Of a stretch of 64,000 nt of DNA, positions 34,557 to 48,645 are shown piece by piece. The position numbers were made by a program, and so were the translations under genes. Source of the DNA: Mxb001 sp049431945 (GTDB taxonomy: Bacteria; Actinomycetota; Actinomycetes; S36-B12); assembly GCA_049431945.1 (NCBI GenBank), contig JBMTDJ010000001.1, positions 34,151-98,150 on the forward strand, given 5' to 3'. The notes beneath the pieces were generated by a model. It had not been told where the DNA came from, made no database searches, and saw nothing but the letters and a program-made list of their open reading frames with translations. Position 1 is the first letter of the stretch. The number at the start of each line of letters is the position of its first letter.

Positions 34557-35438
34557 TCAGCCGCCCGCGGCCCAGGTGAGGATCGCGGCGAAGACGAAGC
34601 CGGCGGCGCCGATGAGGCCGGCCCACGCCTTCACACTGCGGACCGCGATGGGGATCATCTCGTTGATGACGACGACGAGGAGGGCACCGGCGGCCACGGA
34701 CTGGATGATCGCCTGGAGCGAGTCCGACACGCCGTAGAGCAGCGTGTATCCCAGCGCGGCGAAAACCGCACCGATGATCACGATGAAGGAGAACCTCAGC
34801 AGCACCTTGCCCAGCACCATTCCACCTGCAAGGAGCGCGGCCGCGATCCCGATCGCCTCGGGGATCGCGGCGATGAAGATCGATCCGACCAGGGCCGCGG
34901 ACACCCCCGCGCTCGCTGTGTGCAGGGTCAGGCCGACCGCGATCGACTCGGGTACCCCGTCGATCACCATGCCAATGGTGAGATTGCGCGCCTCCTTGGC
35001 CGTAGCTCCATGAGCTGAGCCCGCGCCGTGCGACGAGTCAGCGCCGTGCGACGAGCCAGCGCCGCGAGACGATGCCGTTCCGTGAGATGCGTCCGCGCCG
35101 GCGGCTTCGAGCTCAGCCTCCACCTCAGCCTCGATAGCCACCCCGGGCTGCTCGGACTCACCCTTGCGCTCCAGCAGGGCGATGATGCCGAAGTAGATGA
35201 GGCAACCGATCCCGATACCGATCGCCGTGGGGAGCGCACCGGCCTCGTCGTAGGACACCGAAACAAGGTCCACCGACACGGCCGAGATGACCGCCCCCGC
35301 ACCAAATGCCATGAGTCCGCCGACGATCGCCGGCCGCTGCAGCCCTGGGAAGCGCCACACGAGCACCGCACCGACGAGCAGTGCCGACTGAGCCACGGCG
35401 CCGAAGAGTGCCGCCTCCATCCAACCGCCGTCAGGCAT
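34557..35438 (-). CDS. ZIP family divalent metal transporter
   Basis: A 293-aa membrane protein of the ZIP/ZupT group, importing Zn, Fe or Mn. About 8 hydrophobic helices: three at the N-terminus, then a charged loop (about 92-150), and five at the C-terminus. The metal-path motif DGVPESIAVGL is in the fourth helix, and PEAIGIAAALLAGG lies in the fifth. The loop carries a 6-residue repeat, S(S/A)(H/R)GA(G/D), a likely metal-sensing His cluster. ATG 35438 has a TAGCGT box 6 nt upstream, suggesting a leaderless mRNA. It lies between pyk and pyrR. Confidence 0.87.
   Translation of the reverse strand: MPDGGWMEAALFGAVAQSALLVGAVLVWRFPGLQRPAIVGGLMAFGAGAVISAVSVDLVSVSYDEAGALPTAIGIGIGCLIYFGIIALLERKGESEQPGVAIEAEVEAELEAAGADASHGTASSRGAGSSHGADSSHGAGSAHGATAKEARNLTIGMVIDGVPESIAVGLTLHTASAGVSAALVGSIFIAAIPEAIGIAAALLAGGMVLGKVLLRFSFIVIIGAVFAALGYTLLYGVSDSLQAIIQSVAAGALLVVVINEMIPIAVRSVKAWAGLIGAAGFVFAAILTWAAGG
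35005..35094. repeat. 18-bp tandem repeat encoding a His/Ser/Gly loop in the ZIP transporter
   Basis: Five degenerate 18-bp units. The clearest, 35023-35040 and 35041-35058, differ by one base; 35005-35022, 35059-35076 and 35077-35094 are more diverged. They encode six-residue units of the type SSHGAG in the cytoplasmic loop. Confidence 0.8.
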
Positions 35439-35444
35439 GGGCGG

Positions 35445-35450
35445 ACGCTA
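35445..35450 (-). promoter_or_regulatory. -10 box (TAGCGT) of leaderless ZIP transporter transcript
   Basis: TAGCGT on the minus strand, overlapping the pyk stop, 6 nt before the ATG at 35438. Confidence 0.45.
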
Positions 35451-36881
35451 TACCCCGCCGCCCTTGCCTCCGCTGCCGATCAGGTGAACTCGCATGCCGT
35501 TGGTGGTGCCGGGAATACCGGGAGGCACGCCCGCGACGATGACCACACGGTCGCCGTAGGTCACGCGCCCAATGTCGAGCAGGGCACGATCCACCTGGAC
35601 GACCATGTCATCGGTGTGCATGACCGACGGCACCAGGAAGGTCTCGACCCCCCAGACCAGGGCGAGCTGGCTGCGCACGCGCGGATTCGGGGTGAAGGCA
35701 AGGATCGGCTCTGCAGCCCGCCAGCGTGCGATCAGCCGCGCGGAGGATCCCGTCTCGGTGAAAGGAATGAGGCTGGCCGCGCTGACCGCCCCCGCGACGT
35801 CGACCGCGGCCTTGGTGAGGGCGCGCGCAGTCGATCCCGGCGGATCCGCGGGGAGCGACGTCAGCCGGTCGAGCGCGTTGTCCTCGACGTGAGCGATGAT
35901 CCGGGCCATCGTCTCCACGGCGAGGGACGGATGCTCGCCGACGCTGGTCTCCCCCGACAGCATGAGGGCGTCCGCCCCGTCGAGCACCGCGTTGGCCACG
36001 TCGCTCGCCTCGGCCCGGGTCGGCCGAGTGGCCGTCGCCATGGAGTCGAGCATCTGCGTGGCGACGATCACGGGCTTGGCCGCAACGCGACAGAGTTCGA
36101 TAGCGCGCTTTTGCACGAGAGGCACTGCCTCCAGCGGGAGTTCCACGCCGAGGTCCCCGCGCGCGACCATGATGCCGTCGAAGGTCGCGACGATCTCGGC
36201 GAGATTGTCGACCGCCTGGGGCTTTTCGACCTTGGCCAGGACGGGGACGCGCACCCCTTCCTCGTCCATGACCTTGTGGACATCGACGATGTCCGCCGCG
36301 GAGCGCACGAAGGACAGGGCAATGAGATCGGCGCCTGCGCGCAGGCCCCAGCGAAGATCGTCAATGTCCTTCTCCGACAGCGCTGGCACGCTCACCGCGA
36401 CGCCGGGAAGATTGAGACCCTTGTTGTCCGACACCCGACCGCCTTCGACCACGCGGGTCACGACGCGCGATCCATCGACCGCCGTGACCTCGAGAGCGAC
36501 GCGCCCGTCGTCGATCAGGATGGTGTCGCCGGCCGCGACGTCACCGGGCAGGCCGGAGTAGGTCGTCGAGACCATGTCGCGATCGCCTGGCACGTCGTCG
36601 GTCGTGATGGTGAAGGTGTCGCCCGCGCCCAGCAGCACCGGGCCGGAGGCGAATCGCCCCAGGCGGATCTTGGGCCCCTGAAGGTCGACGAGGATGCCGA
36701 TCGCTCGGCCGGAGACATCGCTCGCACGCCGCACGTGCTCGTAGACATCGCTGTGATCGGCGTAGGTCCCGTGGCTGAGGTTGAGTCGCGCGACGTCCAT
36801 CCCCGCTTCGACCAAGCCCAGGATCTGCTCATAGGAGGTCGTGGCCGGCCCGAGCGTGGCGACGATCTTGGCGCGGCGCAT
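35448..36881 (-). CDS. pyk: Pyruvate kinase
   Basis: Final ATP-forming step of glycolysis. At 477 aa: MRRAKIVATLGPA start, ARLNLSHG, the catalytic region VMVARGDLGVELPLE (metal Glu/Asp), KPVIVATQMLDSM, and the C-terminal effector-binding domain (about 340-477). ATG 36881 has a GGAGGAG site. A possible TACCGT -10 (36909-36914) overlaps the end of the upstream gap after gltD. Confidence 0.97.
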   Translation of the reverse strand: MRRAKIVATLGPATTSYEQILGLVEAGMDVARLNLSHGTYADHSDVYEHVRRASDVSGRAIGILVDLQGPKIRLGRFASGPVLLGAGDTFTITTDDVPGDRDMVSTTYSGLPGDVAAGDTILIDDGRVALEVTAVDGSRVVTRVVEGGRVSDNKGLNLPGVAVSVPALSEKDIDDLRWGLRAGADLIALSFVRSAADIVDVHKVMDEEGVRVPVLAKVEKPQAVDNLAEIVATFDGIMVARGDLGVELPLEAVPLVQKRAIELCRVAAKPVIVATQMLDSMATATRPTRAEASDVANAVLDGADALMLSGETSVGEHPSLAVETMARIIAHVEDNALDRLTSLPADPPGSTARALTKAAVDVAGAVSAASLIPFTETGSSARLIARWRAAEPILAFTPNPRVRSQLALVWGVETFLVPSVMHTDDMVVQVDRALLDIGRVTYGDRVVIVAGVPPGIPGTTNGMRVHLIGSGGKGGGV

Positions 36882-36935
36882 GCATCTCCTCCGGCAGTGA
36901 AGTCAAGGACGGTATGTAAGCGGGTACAGCCAGGA

Positions 36936-38379
36936 CTACACCGTAAGGGGTCGTGCTGAGGCCGGGATAGGCGAGGGCAGGTTTGTGGCTCCCGTGAGGA
37001 AGCGATCGACCGCGGACGCCGCTGCGCGCCCCTCGGCGATCGCCCACACGATGAGGGACTGGCCGCGGCCCGCATCGCCGGCGACGAAGACCCCCTCGAT
37101 CGAGGTGGCGTAGTCATCCGCACGCGCGATCGAGCCCCGATCGGTGACCTCAAGGCCGAGATCCTCGACCAGGCCCCCGGTCTCCGGACCGGTGAAGCCC
37201 ATCGCGAGGAAGACCAGATCTGCGGGAATCACGCGAGCACTCCCCTCCACTGGCGTTGGTCCCCCGCCGCTCCAGTCGACATCGAGGAGCCTCAACCCGG
37301 TGAGGGTGCCACCGGAGCCGACGAACTCCTCCGTCGATACTGCAAAGACGCGATCGCCACCCTCCTCGTGGGCGCTGGACACCCGATAGACCATCGGGTA
37401 CGTCGGCCACGGCTGAGCGGAGGGGCGATGGTCCGGAGGCGTCGGCATGATCTCGAGCTGCGTGACCGAAGCAGCACCCTGGCGGTGCGCGGTGCCGAGG
37501 CAGTCGGCTCCGGTGTCGCCGCCGCCGATGATGACGACGTGCTTGCCCGCTGCGTCAATGGGGGCCTGCTCGATGTCGCCTTCCTGCACGCGGTTGGCGC
37601 CGGGGAGATACTCCATCGCCTGGTAGACGCCGGAGAGCTCACGTCCTGGGATGGTGAGGTCGCGCCAACGCGTCGCGCCCATCGCCAGCACGATCGCGTC
37701 GTACCTCTTGCGCAAATCCGCGATGCTGATGTCCACCCCGACCTCGACACCGGGGCGGAACTTCACGCCCTCCTGCACCATCTGGCGAACGCGACGATCG
37801 AGGTGGGCCTTTTCCATCTTGAACTCGGGGATGCCGTAGCGCAGCAGTCCTCCGATGCGGTCGGCTCGCTCGTAGACAACGACCGTATGACCCGTGCGCG
37901 CGAGTTGCTGTGCTGCGGCGAGGCCGGCCGGACCTGAGCCGACGATCGCGATCGCCTTGCCGGTGGAGTGATCGGCAGGCTGGGGCTCGACCCAGCCGGA
38001 GTCCCAAGCCCGGTCGATGATCGACACCTCGACCTGCTTGATGGTCACCGGGTCGGCATTGATGCCCAGCACGCACGCCGTCTCGCACGGAGCAGGGCAC
38101 AGTCGCCCCGTGAACTCGGGGAAGTTGTTGGTGGCGTGCAGACGCTCGGACGCCGCGCGCCAGTCCTCGCGCCACACCAGGTCGTTCCACTCCGGGATGA
38201 GATTGCCCAGAGGGCAGCCGTTGTGGCAGAAGGGGATGCCGCAGTCCATGCAGCGCCCGGCCTGGTCGCGGAGTCTCTCGGCAGCGAACGGCTCGTAGAC
38301 CTCGCGCCAGTCCATGAGACGCAGGTCGACCGGTCGCCGCGTCGGTGTCTCGCGCGGGGTGTTGAGAAATCCACGGGGA

Positions 38380-38387
<8 letters not shown>
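36936..38387 (-). CDS. gltD: Glutamate synthase small subunit
   Basis: NADPH-oxidising subunit of glutamate synthase (GOGAT), delivering electrons to GltB. The 483-aa product has N-terminal cysteine clusters for two [4Fe-4S] centres (CMDCGIPFCHNGCPLGN and LCPAPCETACVLG), an FAD site VGSGPAGLAAAQQLA and an NADPH site VIIGGGDTGADC. The start is GTG 38387, inside the last codons of gltB (8-nt overlap). A longer start would lie deeper in gltB and is less likely. Confidence 0.96.
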
Positions 38388-42933
<4,546 letters not shown>

Positions 42934-42956
42934 GGCCAACTCCTCCACGTCGATCG

Positions 42957-42974
42957 GCCCCGCGGGAGCGGGGC
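42957..42974 (-). promoter_or_regulatory. Hairpin in the gltB leader
   Basis: GCCCCGC (42957-42963) and GCGGGGC (42968-42974) form a 7-bp stem with a 4-nt loop, about 10 nt upstream of the gltB GGAGGAG site. Regulatory meaning is unknown. Confidence 0.4.
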
Positions 42975-43005
42975 GATGACGGGACGCCGTTGGCCCGTGG
43001 ATCCG

Positions 43006-43011
43006 ACCCTA
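43006..43011 (-). promoter_or_regulatory. -10 box (TAGGGT) for gltBD
   Basis: TAGGGT on the minus strand between the SGNH hydrolase stop and gltB, predicting a leader of roughly 65 nt that includes the hairpin. The -35 is not clear. Confidence 0.45.
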
Positions 43012-43040
43012 GCAGGGGTCCGGAGTGGACGCCCGGGGTC

Positions 43041-44639
43041 TTAGCGGACCAGCGTTCTGCGGATCCCGCTCGTGGCGACGACCTTCGTCCCCGACTTGGC
43101 GATGACGCGCCACTCGTACGTGCGACCGGCGGGCGCCGAGCGAGGGATGACGATCGGGAAGCTGTAGTGGCCCTTGGCCTTCACCGCGGATGTCCCCTTG
43201 GACTTCCAGGAAGTCCCATCCCATCGCACCTGGTAGGTCACCGTCGTCGCCGACCCCGCGGGAGTCACGCGGCCACGCAGCACCGACTCCTCACCCGACT
43301 TCAGGCTGATGCCCGGACAGCGCAGGCGCACGCGGGCCTTGCTCGCGCGGGTCTCCGCGGCCGTGGCAGCCGCAGTCCGCCCTCCGGCGGTCACGAGCGT
43401 CATGTTGGGCTCGCAGTCGGCGGTCACTCCCCCCGCTGCGGCACGCTGACAGGCGCCGCCCTGCACGTTGCCGCCATTCCAGACCTGTCGGTAGCAGTTG
43501 CGCAGCGCGAGCTGGCCCCAGAAGTTCGGGTGCAGAGACTCCTGCTGGTACGTCTCGAAGGCGTTGATGATGTTGATCTCCATCACCCACTCGCTGCGGT
43601 CTGCCGCACCCTGGTCCTGCCAGTTGGCGACACCGCCATCAGTGCCCACCCGGGAGACTGCGTCGTGGCAGAGCTGGCGCCCACCGAAAGCGCGCGAGGA
43701 ATCCATGACCTCCACTCGCAGGGAGGGCCGCTGCGCCTGGGCCTGCAGGGCAGCAGTCATGAAGGTGTCATTGACGAGTGGCAGGAGCGTGGCGGCCGCC
43801 CAGTCCAGGTCGGCATTGCCGAATCCACATCCGCCTAGGGTCTGACGCAGCACGTCGTACCTCATGTCACCAGCCACGGGAAGCGGCTGCGGGTAGAGCT
43901 GCAGGACGAGGGTCCAATCAGCGTCCGCGTAGCCGGCCTTCTCCATCGCCGAAGCCACATTGAGGATCGCGCCAGCGGTGTTCTGTCGCACCGTGGCGGC
44001 GGCAGATTCAGAGATGTAGGACTTGACGGTAGCGCTGTCCTGGCACCGGGAGGTCAGACTGACCAGATAGTCCTTGACGCACTGGGAGACGATGTCGGCG
44101 AAGTGGAAGTCATTTCCTCCAATCGACAGTGCCACCATCTTGACGTTGTTCTGCGAGGCGAACTCCTGGAGCATGAGCGCCTGACCCTTGCGGCCACCCT
44201 GGTCGTAGAAGTCGATACCTGGCTTGAAGTTGCCGTCGGCATCGAATCGCGTCGACGTGATCGCGCCGCTGCACGCTAGGTTGAGCGACCTGACAACGCC
44301 GATGTGGATGGCGGCGGACTTGGATCGGTGACAGCGTTCGATGCTCTCCCGGTCCCCCGCATCCCAGTACGCGGCACGGCCGAGCGCGTCAATGCCGCTG
44401 GTCGTGAGTGACTCGTTGCCCGCCCACCGCCCCGCTTCGCCGGAGATGAACGAGTCGCCGACCGAGACGACCCATGGCTCACCCCCGGGCACGGCGTTCG
44501 GGGAGACCTCGGCTGCGGCCGGGGGTGCTGTCCGGTCGGCAGCCTGGGCGAATGCCGGTGCCAGCCCGGCGCCAGCGAGGACCGCCGCGCTGATCACGGC
44601 CGTCGTAGGCACGAGGGCACGGGAGCGACGGAACAGCAT
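43041..44639 (-). CDS. Secreted SGNH/GDSL-type hydrolase with C-terminal Ig-like domain
   Basis: Exported esterase/lipase-like enzyme. At 532 aa it has a signal peptide (1-33: Arg-rich start, hydrophobic core, cleavage near AFAQA) and an SGNH catalytic domain (about 50-400) with VSVGDSFISGE (block I Ser), SIGGNDFHF (block III Gly/Asn) and ESLHPNFWGQ (block V His, Asp not obvious). Paired cysteines suit an extracytoplasmic protein. A C-terminal beta-sandwich repeat (about 440-532, SATTVTYQVRWDGTSW) ends the chain. The substrate is unknown. Its own promoter, TGGACA-17 bp-TAAGTT, places the start at the ATG. Confidence 0.85.
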   Translation of the reverse strand: MLFRRSRALVPTTAVISAAVLAGAGLAPAFAQAADRTAPPAAAEVSPNAVPGGEPWVVSVGDSFISGEAGRWAGNESLTTSGIDALGRAAYWDAGDRESIERCHRSKSAAIHIGVVRSLNLACSGAITSTRFDADGNFKPGIDFYDQGGRKGQALMLQEFASQNNVKMVALSIGGNDFHFADIVSQCVKDYLVSLTSRCQDSATVKSYISESAAATVRQNTAGAILNVASAMEKAGYADADWTLVLQLYPQPLPVAGDMRYDVLRQTLGGCGFGNADLDWAAATLLPLVNDTFMTAALQAQAQRPSLRVEVMDSSRAFGGRQLCHDAVSRVGTDGGVANWQDQGAADRSEWVMEINIINAFETYQQESLHPNFWGQLALRNCYRQVWNGGNVQGGACQRAAAGGVTADCEPNMTLVTAGGRTAAATAAETRASKARVRLRCPGISLKSGEESVLRGRVTPAGSATTVTYQVRWDGTSWKSKGTSAVKAKGHYSFPIVIPRSAPAGRTYEWRVIAKSGTKVVATSGIRRTLVR

Positions 44640-44645
44640 GCGGCA

Positions 44646-44674
44646 AACTTAGGGACGGCGTCCGAGGATGTCCA
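44646..44674 (-). promoter_or_regulatory. Full -35/-10 promoter of the SGNH hydrolase gene (leaderless)
   Basis: On the minus strand TGGACA (44669-44674; five of six to TTGACA), a 17-bp spacer, then TAAGTT (44646-44651), then 6 nt to the ATG. It is the best-formed promoter seen in the window. Confidence 0.7.
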
Positions 44675-44694
44675 GACAGACGGGCCGTGCAGCC

Positions 44695-45702
44695 CTAGGC
44701 GCTCGGCTGGTGGGAGCCCGACTCGCCCTCGTCGTCCGCGGACGTCGCGTCAGCAGACATCGAGCCCGCAGGCGATTCCCCCGCCGTCGGCGCCACCTCG
44801 GTGACCTTGGCCGCTTCCTTGGGCATGGCTTTGGCCTCGCGCACCTGCTCGAGTTGCTCGCGTTCGAGGTACTTCTCGGGCGGCAGCACCTCCTCGCGGC
44901 CCGGACGCATGCGGGCGGAGACGATGAGGTAGATCAACGCACCGACACCGACGAGGACGGAGGTCCATACGTTGAGACGAACGCCGAGGATCGTATTGGC
45001 CGTATCGATGCGCAGGTACTCGATCCATACCCGCCCAAGGGTGTACAGCAGCACGTAGAGCGCGAAGACGCGGCCGTGCCCCATGCGGAATCGCTTGTCG
45101 GCCCAGATGAGGACGAGCGCGACGCCCAGCATCCACAGTGACTCGTAGAGGAACGTGGGATGGAACGTCGCATAGTCCGCGTAGCCCTCGGGTCGGTACT
45201 GCGGGGCGATCTCCAGGCCCCACGGCAGGGTCGTGGGAGCCCCGAACAGCTCCTGGTTGAAGTAGTTGCCCCAGCGTCCGATGGCCTGCGCGAGCGCAAT
45301 GCCCGGAGCGATGGCGTCAGCGATAGGTGGCAGCGCCACGCCTAGTCGGCGTGCGCCGATCCACGCACCGAGGCCACCGAGCGCGACGGCCCCCCAGATG
45401 CCGAGACCGCCATCCCAAATGCGCAGGGCGCCGACGATGCCCGAGCCGCCCGGAGCGAAGTACAGCTGCCAGTCCGTGACGACGTGGTAGAGCCGGCCGC
45501 CGATGATGCCGAACGGCACGGCCCACAGGGCGATGTCACCGATGACACCGGCGCTGCCGCCGCGCGCGACGTAGCGCTTCGAGCCGACCCAGATCGCGAC
45601 GACGATGCCCAGGATGATGAGCAGCGCGTAGGCGCGCAGCGGCACGGGCCCGAGGTTCCACGTGCCCTGACTGGGGCTCGGGATCGCGGCGAGAAGGTCC
45701 AC
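44695..45702 (-). CDS. lgt: Prolipoprotein diacylglyceryl transferase
   Basis: Membrane enzyme that attaches diacylglycerol to the lipobox Cys of prolipoproteins. At 335 aa it has 7 hydrophobic helices with the Lgt signature GGRLYHVVTDW and GRWGNYFNQELFG, the HPTFLYESLW segment and a closing RIDT. The C-terminal tail of about 65 residues (275-335) is charged and Ala/Glu-rich, as in other actinobacterial Lgt. GTG 45702 is the start, 21 nt after the thioredoxin gene. The window contains at least one lipoprotein substrate (12908-13459). Confidence 0.95.
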   Translation of the reverse strand: MDLLAAIPSPSQGTWNLGPVPLRAYALLIILGIVVAIWVGSKRYVARGGSAGVIGDIALWAVPFGIIGGRLYHVVTDWQLYFAPGGSGIVGALRIWDGGLGIWGAVALGGLGAWIGARRLGVALPPIADAIAPGIALAQAIGRWGNYFNQELFGAPTTLPWGLEIAPQYRPEGYADYATFHPTFLYESLWMLGVALVLIWADKRFRMGHGRVFALYVLLYTLGRVWIEYLRIDTANTILGVRLNVWTSVLVGVGALIYLIVSARMRPGREEVLPPEKYLEREQLEQVREAKAMPKEAAKVTEVAPTAGESPAGSMSADATSADDEGESGSHQPSA

Positions 45703-45723
45703 GTCGGTCGACAGCGGCGGCGC

Positions 45724-46542
45724 CTACTGGGCGGCCGCTGCCTCCTCGACGAGCTTCTCCAGCTGCGCCTGGTCGGCGAGCTGAGCACCCTCCAGCGGGG
45801 TGCCGTTCAGAACGCCGCTCGGCGTGCCCTGGATGTTGCCGTCGTAGAAGGCCTGGGTCGAATTGGCGGCCCAGCCGAGGTAGCGATTGCTCGTGAGGCA
45901 GTCGTTGAACTGCTCGAGCGGCACCCCCGTGATGCCGACCTCCTCCGCGAAGCCGGTGAACTGCTCGCGAGTCCAGCCCTCCCCCTCGACGGCGGGCTGA
46001 TTGGCGTAGATGACGTCGTGGTACTCGATCGTCTTGCCCGCGTCGATGGCGCAGCCCCACGCATTGATCGCTGCCGCAGAGGCGGTGTTGCCGAGGTTAT
46101 TGTCGAGGAAGGCGGTGGGACGCCACACGAGTCGGACCTTGCCGTCAGTCGCGAGGCTCTGGATCCCCGCGCCATTGAGTTCCTCCAGCGAGCCGCACGC
46201 CGGGCACTGGAAGTCCTCCCAGATCTCCAGCAGCGGCGAGGTCTCGGGCGCGCTGCCCACGGGAACACCCCACGGTGCCACGCCGTCGGCGCCGTAGACG
46301 CCCGTGGGCACGGCAGCGTTGGGATCGGGCGCGGGCATCGGGGTGCCGCCGTTGGCGGAGTCGTCACTGGAGATTCGGGGCACGATGACGGCGAGACCGA
46401 TGATGAGGACGACCACGACCACGACGCCGATGGCGCCGATGATGCGCACCGTGCGCTCGCGTCGCTTCTCGGCCGCCATCTGCTCGGCGCGCGCGGCAGC
46501 GGCCTTCTCGCGGGTGCTCTTGGACTCGCGTTCCTTCGCCAT
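45724..46542 (-). CDS. Membrane-anchored DsbA-like thioredoxin-fold protein
   Basis: Extracytoplasmic thiol oxidoreductase. The 272-aa product has a charged cytoplasmic N-terminus (MAKERESKSTREKA), one transmembrane helix (about 30-52), a Pro/Ala linker, and a DsbA-type thioredoxin domain with CPAC (about 115-118) in WEDFQCPACG and a cis-Pro loop near GTPSGVLNG. Another Cys pair (WGCAID, NDCLTS) lies in the helical insert. ATG 46542 is chosen by family length; the frame upstream is noise. It is the usual neighbour of trpA and lgt in actinobacteria. It probably aids folding of exported proteins such as the adjacent Cys-rich hydrolase. Confidence 0.9.
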   Translation of the reverse strand: MAKERESKSTREKAAAARAEQMAAEKRRERTVRIIGAIGVVVVVVLIIGLAVIVPRISSDDSANGGTPMPAPDPNAAVPTGVYGADGVAPWGVPVGSAPETSPLLEIWEDFQCPACGSLEELNGAGIQSLATDGKVRLVWRPTAFLDNNLGNTASAAAINAWGCAIDAGKTIEYHDVIYANQPAVEGEGWTREQFTGFAEEVGITGVPLEQFNDCLTSNRYLGWAANSTQAFYDGNIQGTPSGVLNGTPLEGAQLADQAQLEKLVEEAAAAQ

Positions 46543-46606
46543 GCTCGGTCTCATCCTCCGGGTCGATATGTGCGGTCGGGACGGCCGTGCCGCCGCGAAG
46601 CCGCTC

Positions 46607-47428
46607 CTACGGTACGGGGATCTCCCCGGTCCTGCGACGCCGCACCCCCGCGGCGAGTTCCCGGGCCAGTCCCTCGACAGCCTCCAGCGCCGCCTCGTGA
46701 GAGGGAGCCTCCTGGATGAGCCTGATGAAGGCCGACCCCACGATGACGCCGTCGGCATACCCCGCGATCTGCGAAGCCTGCTCCCCGGTGGACACGCCCA
46801 GGCCGACGGCGACCGGCAAGTCGGTGACCTCGCGAACGCGCGCGACCAGGCCCTCCGCCGCGTCCGACACCTGCGTACGCGCGCCCGTCACACCCATGGT
46901 CGAGGCGGCGTAGACGAAGCCGCTGCACGCCTGACTCACCACGCGCAGGCGCTCGTCGGTGCTCGACGGCGCCACGAGGAAGATGCGCGCGATGTCATGC
47001 TCCGTCGTCGCCTTCGTCCAGTCGCCCGACTCCTCCGGCGTGAGGTCGGGCGTGATGACTCCGCACCCGCCCGCCGCCTCCAGTTCGCGGGCGAAGCGCT
47101 CCACGCCGTATCGCTCGACCGGATTCCAGTACGACATCACCACGGTGGCCGCACCCGTGCGGGACACGTCACCGGCGACCGCGATCACTTCCGCGGGAGT
47201 GGTGCCTTCGCGCAAGGCTCGATCCGCAGCGGCCTGGATGACCGGACCGTCCATGAGCGGATCGGAGTAGGGCAGTCCGACCTCGACGATGTCGACTCCG
47301 CCGGCCACCATCGCCCGCATCAGCTCCACGCTCGCATCGCGGGTGGGGAAGCCGGCCGGCAGGTAGCCGATGAGCGCCGCCCGGCCCTCTGCCCGTGTCA
47401 GGGAGAAGGCCTCAGCCAGGGTGGTCAT
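46607..47428 (-). CDS. trpA: Tryptophan synthase alpha subunit
   Basis: Splits indole-3-glycerol phosphate to indole and G3P. At 273 aa, catalytic Glu and Asp lie in VDIVEVGLPYSDPLMDGP (about 46-63) and CGVITPDLTPEE, with a phosphate site in DGVIVGSAF. The start overlaps the trpB stop by ATGA (47425-47428). Confidence 0.97.
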   Translation of the reverse strand: MTTLAEAFSLTRAEGRAALIGYLPAGFPTRDASVELMRAMVAGGVDIVEVGLPYSDPLMDGPVIQAAADRALREGTTPAEVIAVAGDVSRTGAATVVMSYWNPVERYGVERFARELEAAGGCGVITPDLTPEESGDWTKATTEHDIARIFLVAPSSTDERLRVVSQACSGFVYAASTMGVTGARTQVSDAAEGLVARVREVTDLPVAVGLGVSTGEQASQIAGYADGVIVGSAFIRLIQEAPSHEAALEAVEGLARELAAGVRRRRTGEIPVP

Positions 47429-48645
47429 CGTCCCTCGGCCGCCTCATCCACCGGGTCGAGGCCGAACCACCGGGCTGCGGTGGCCACATCCTTGTCCCCG
47501 CGTCCGGACAGATTGACGACGATGACGGCCTCGGGGCCAAGGTCGTGGCCGAGCCGCATAGCGCCCGCGAGCGCGTGGGCGGTCTCGATCGCCGGGATGA
47601 TTCCCTCGGTGCGACACAGGCGCTGGAACGCGTCCATGGCCTCAGCGTCGGTGACGGGTGCGTAATGGGCTCGCCCCGTGTCATGCAGCCAGGCATGCTC
47701 GGGTCCGACACCCGGATAGTCCAGGCCGGCGCTGATCGAGTGCGAGGGCATGGTCTGCCCCCACTCGTCCTGCATCACGTAGGTGCGCGCGCCGTGCAGG
47801 ACCCCGGGCGACCCACCGGCGAAGCGGGCGGCATGCCGGCCCGTCTCCACGCCATCGCCTCCGGCCTCGAAGCCCCACAGGGCCACGCCGGGATCGTCGA
47901 TGAACCCCGAGAACAACCCCATCGCATTGGAGCCGCCACCCACGCAGGCAGCGACCGCGTCGGGAAGGCGCCCTGCCGCGTCGAGCACCTGCTGGCGCGC
48001 CTCGCGGCCGATGACGGACTGGAAGTAGCGCACCATCTCGGGGAATGGGCTCGGACCGGTCACCGTGCCCAGGATGTAGTGGGTCTCGTCGACCGTCGTC
48101 ACCCAGTCGCGCATCGCCTCGTTGATCGCATCCTTGAGGGTGCGACTGCCCGCGGTCACGGGAACGACGGTGGCCCCGAGTAGCCGCATGCGCACGACAT
48201 TGAGGGCTTGACGACGGGTGTCCTCCTCGCCCATGTACACGGTGCAGTCCAGGCCCATCAGGGCCGCGGCCGTGGCCGATGCGACTCCGTGCTGGCCGGC
48301 GCCCGTCTCGGCGATGACCCGCTTCTTGCCCATGCGGACTGTCAGAAGGGCCTGGCCGAGGACGTTGTTGATCTTGTGGGAGCCGGTGTGATTGAGATCC
48401 TCGCGCTTGAGGAAGACCCGGGCACCGCCGCAGTGCTCCTGTCCGAATCTCACCGCCTCGGTGAGCGGGCTCGGGCGACCGGTGTACGTGTGGTGCAGCG
48501 TGTCGAGCTCGGCGTGGAAGGCAGGGTCTGCCAGGGCCTCCCGGAACTGCGCATCGAGGCCATCGAGCGCAGCCGTGAGGGCCTCCGGAACGAAGCGCCC
48601 TCCGTACGGGCCGAAGTGACCCCGCTCAGGTGCCTGGCTAGTCAC
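47425..48645 (-). CDS. trpB: Tryptophan synthase beta subunit
   Basis: PLP enzyme condensing indole with serine. At 406 aa: FVPEALTAAL, the PLP lysine in REDLNHTGSHKINN, GAGQHGVA, and the phosphate-binding GGGSNAMG. It starts at GTG 48645, overlapping the trpC end by 8 nt, and is coupled to trpA. It is the standard (trpB1) form. Confidence 0.97.
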   Translation of the reverse strand: MTSQAPERGHFGPYGGRFVPEALTAALDGLDAQFREALADPAFHAELDTLHHTYTGRPSPLTEAVRFGQEHCGGARVFLKREDLNHTGSHKINNVLGQALLTVRMGKKRVIAETGAGQHGVASATAAALMGLDCTVYMGEEDTRRQALNVVRMRLLGATVVPVTAGSRTLKDAINEAMRDWVTTVDETHYILGTVTGPSPFPEMVRYFQSVIGREARQQVLDAAGRLPDAVAACVGGGSNAMGLFSGFIDDPGVALWGFEAGGDGVETGRHAARFAGGSPGVLHGARTYVMQDEWGQTMPSHSISAGLDYPGVGPEHAWLHDTGRAHYAPVTDAEAMDAFQRLCRTEGIIPAIETAHALAGAMRLGHDLGPEAVIVVNLSGRGDKDVATAARWFGLDPVDEAAEGR

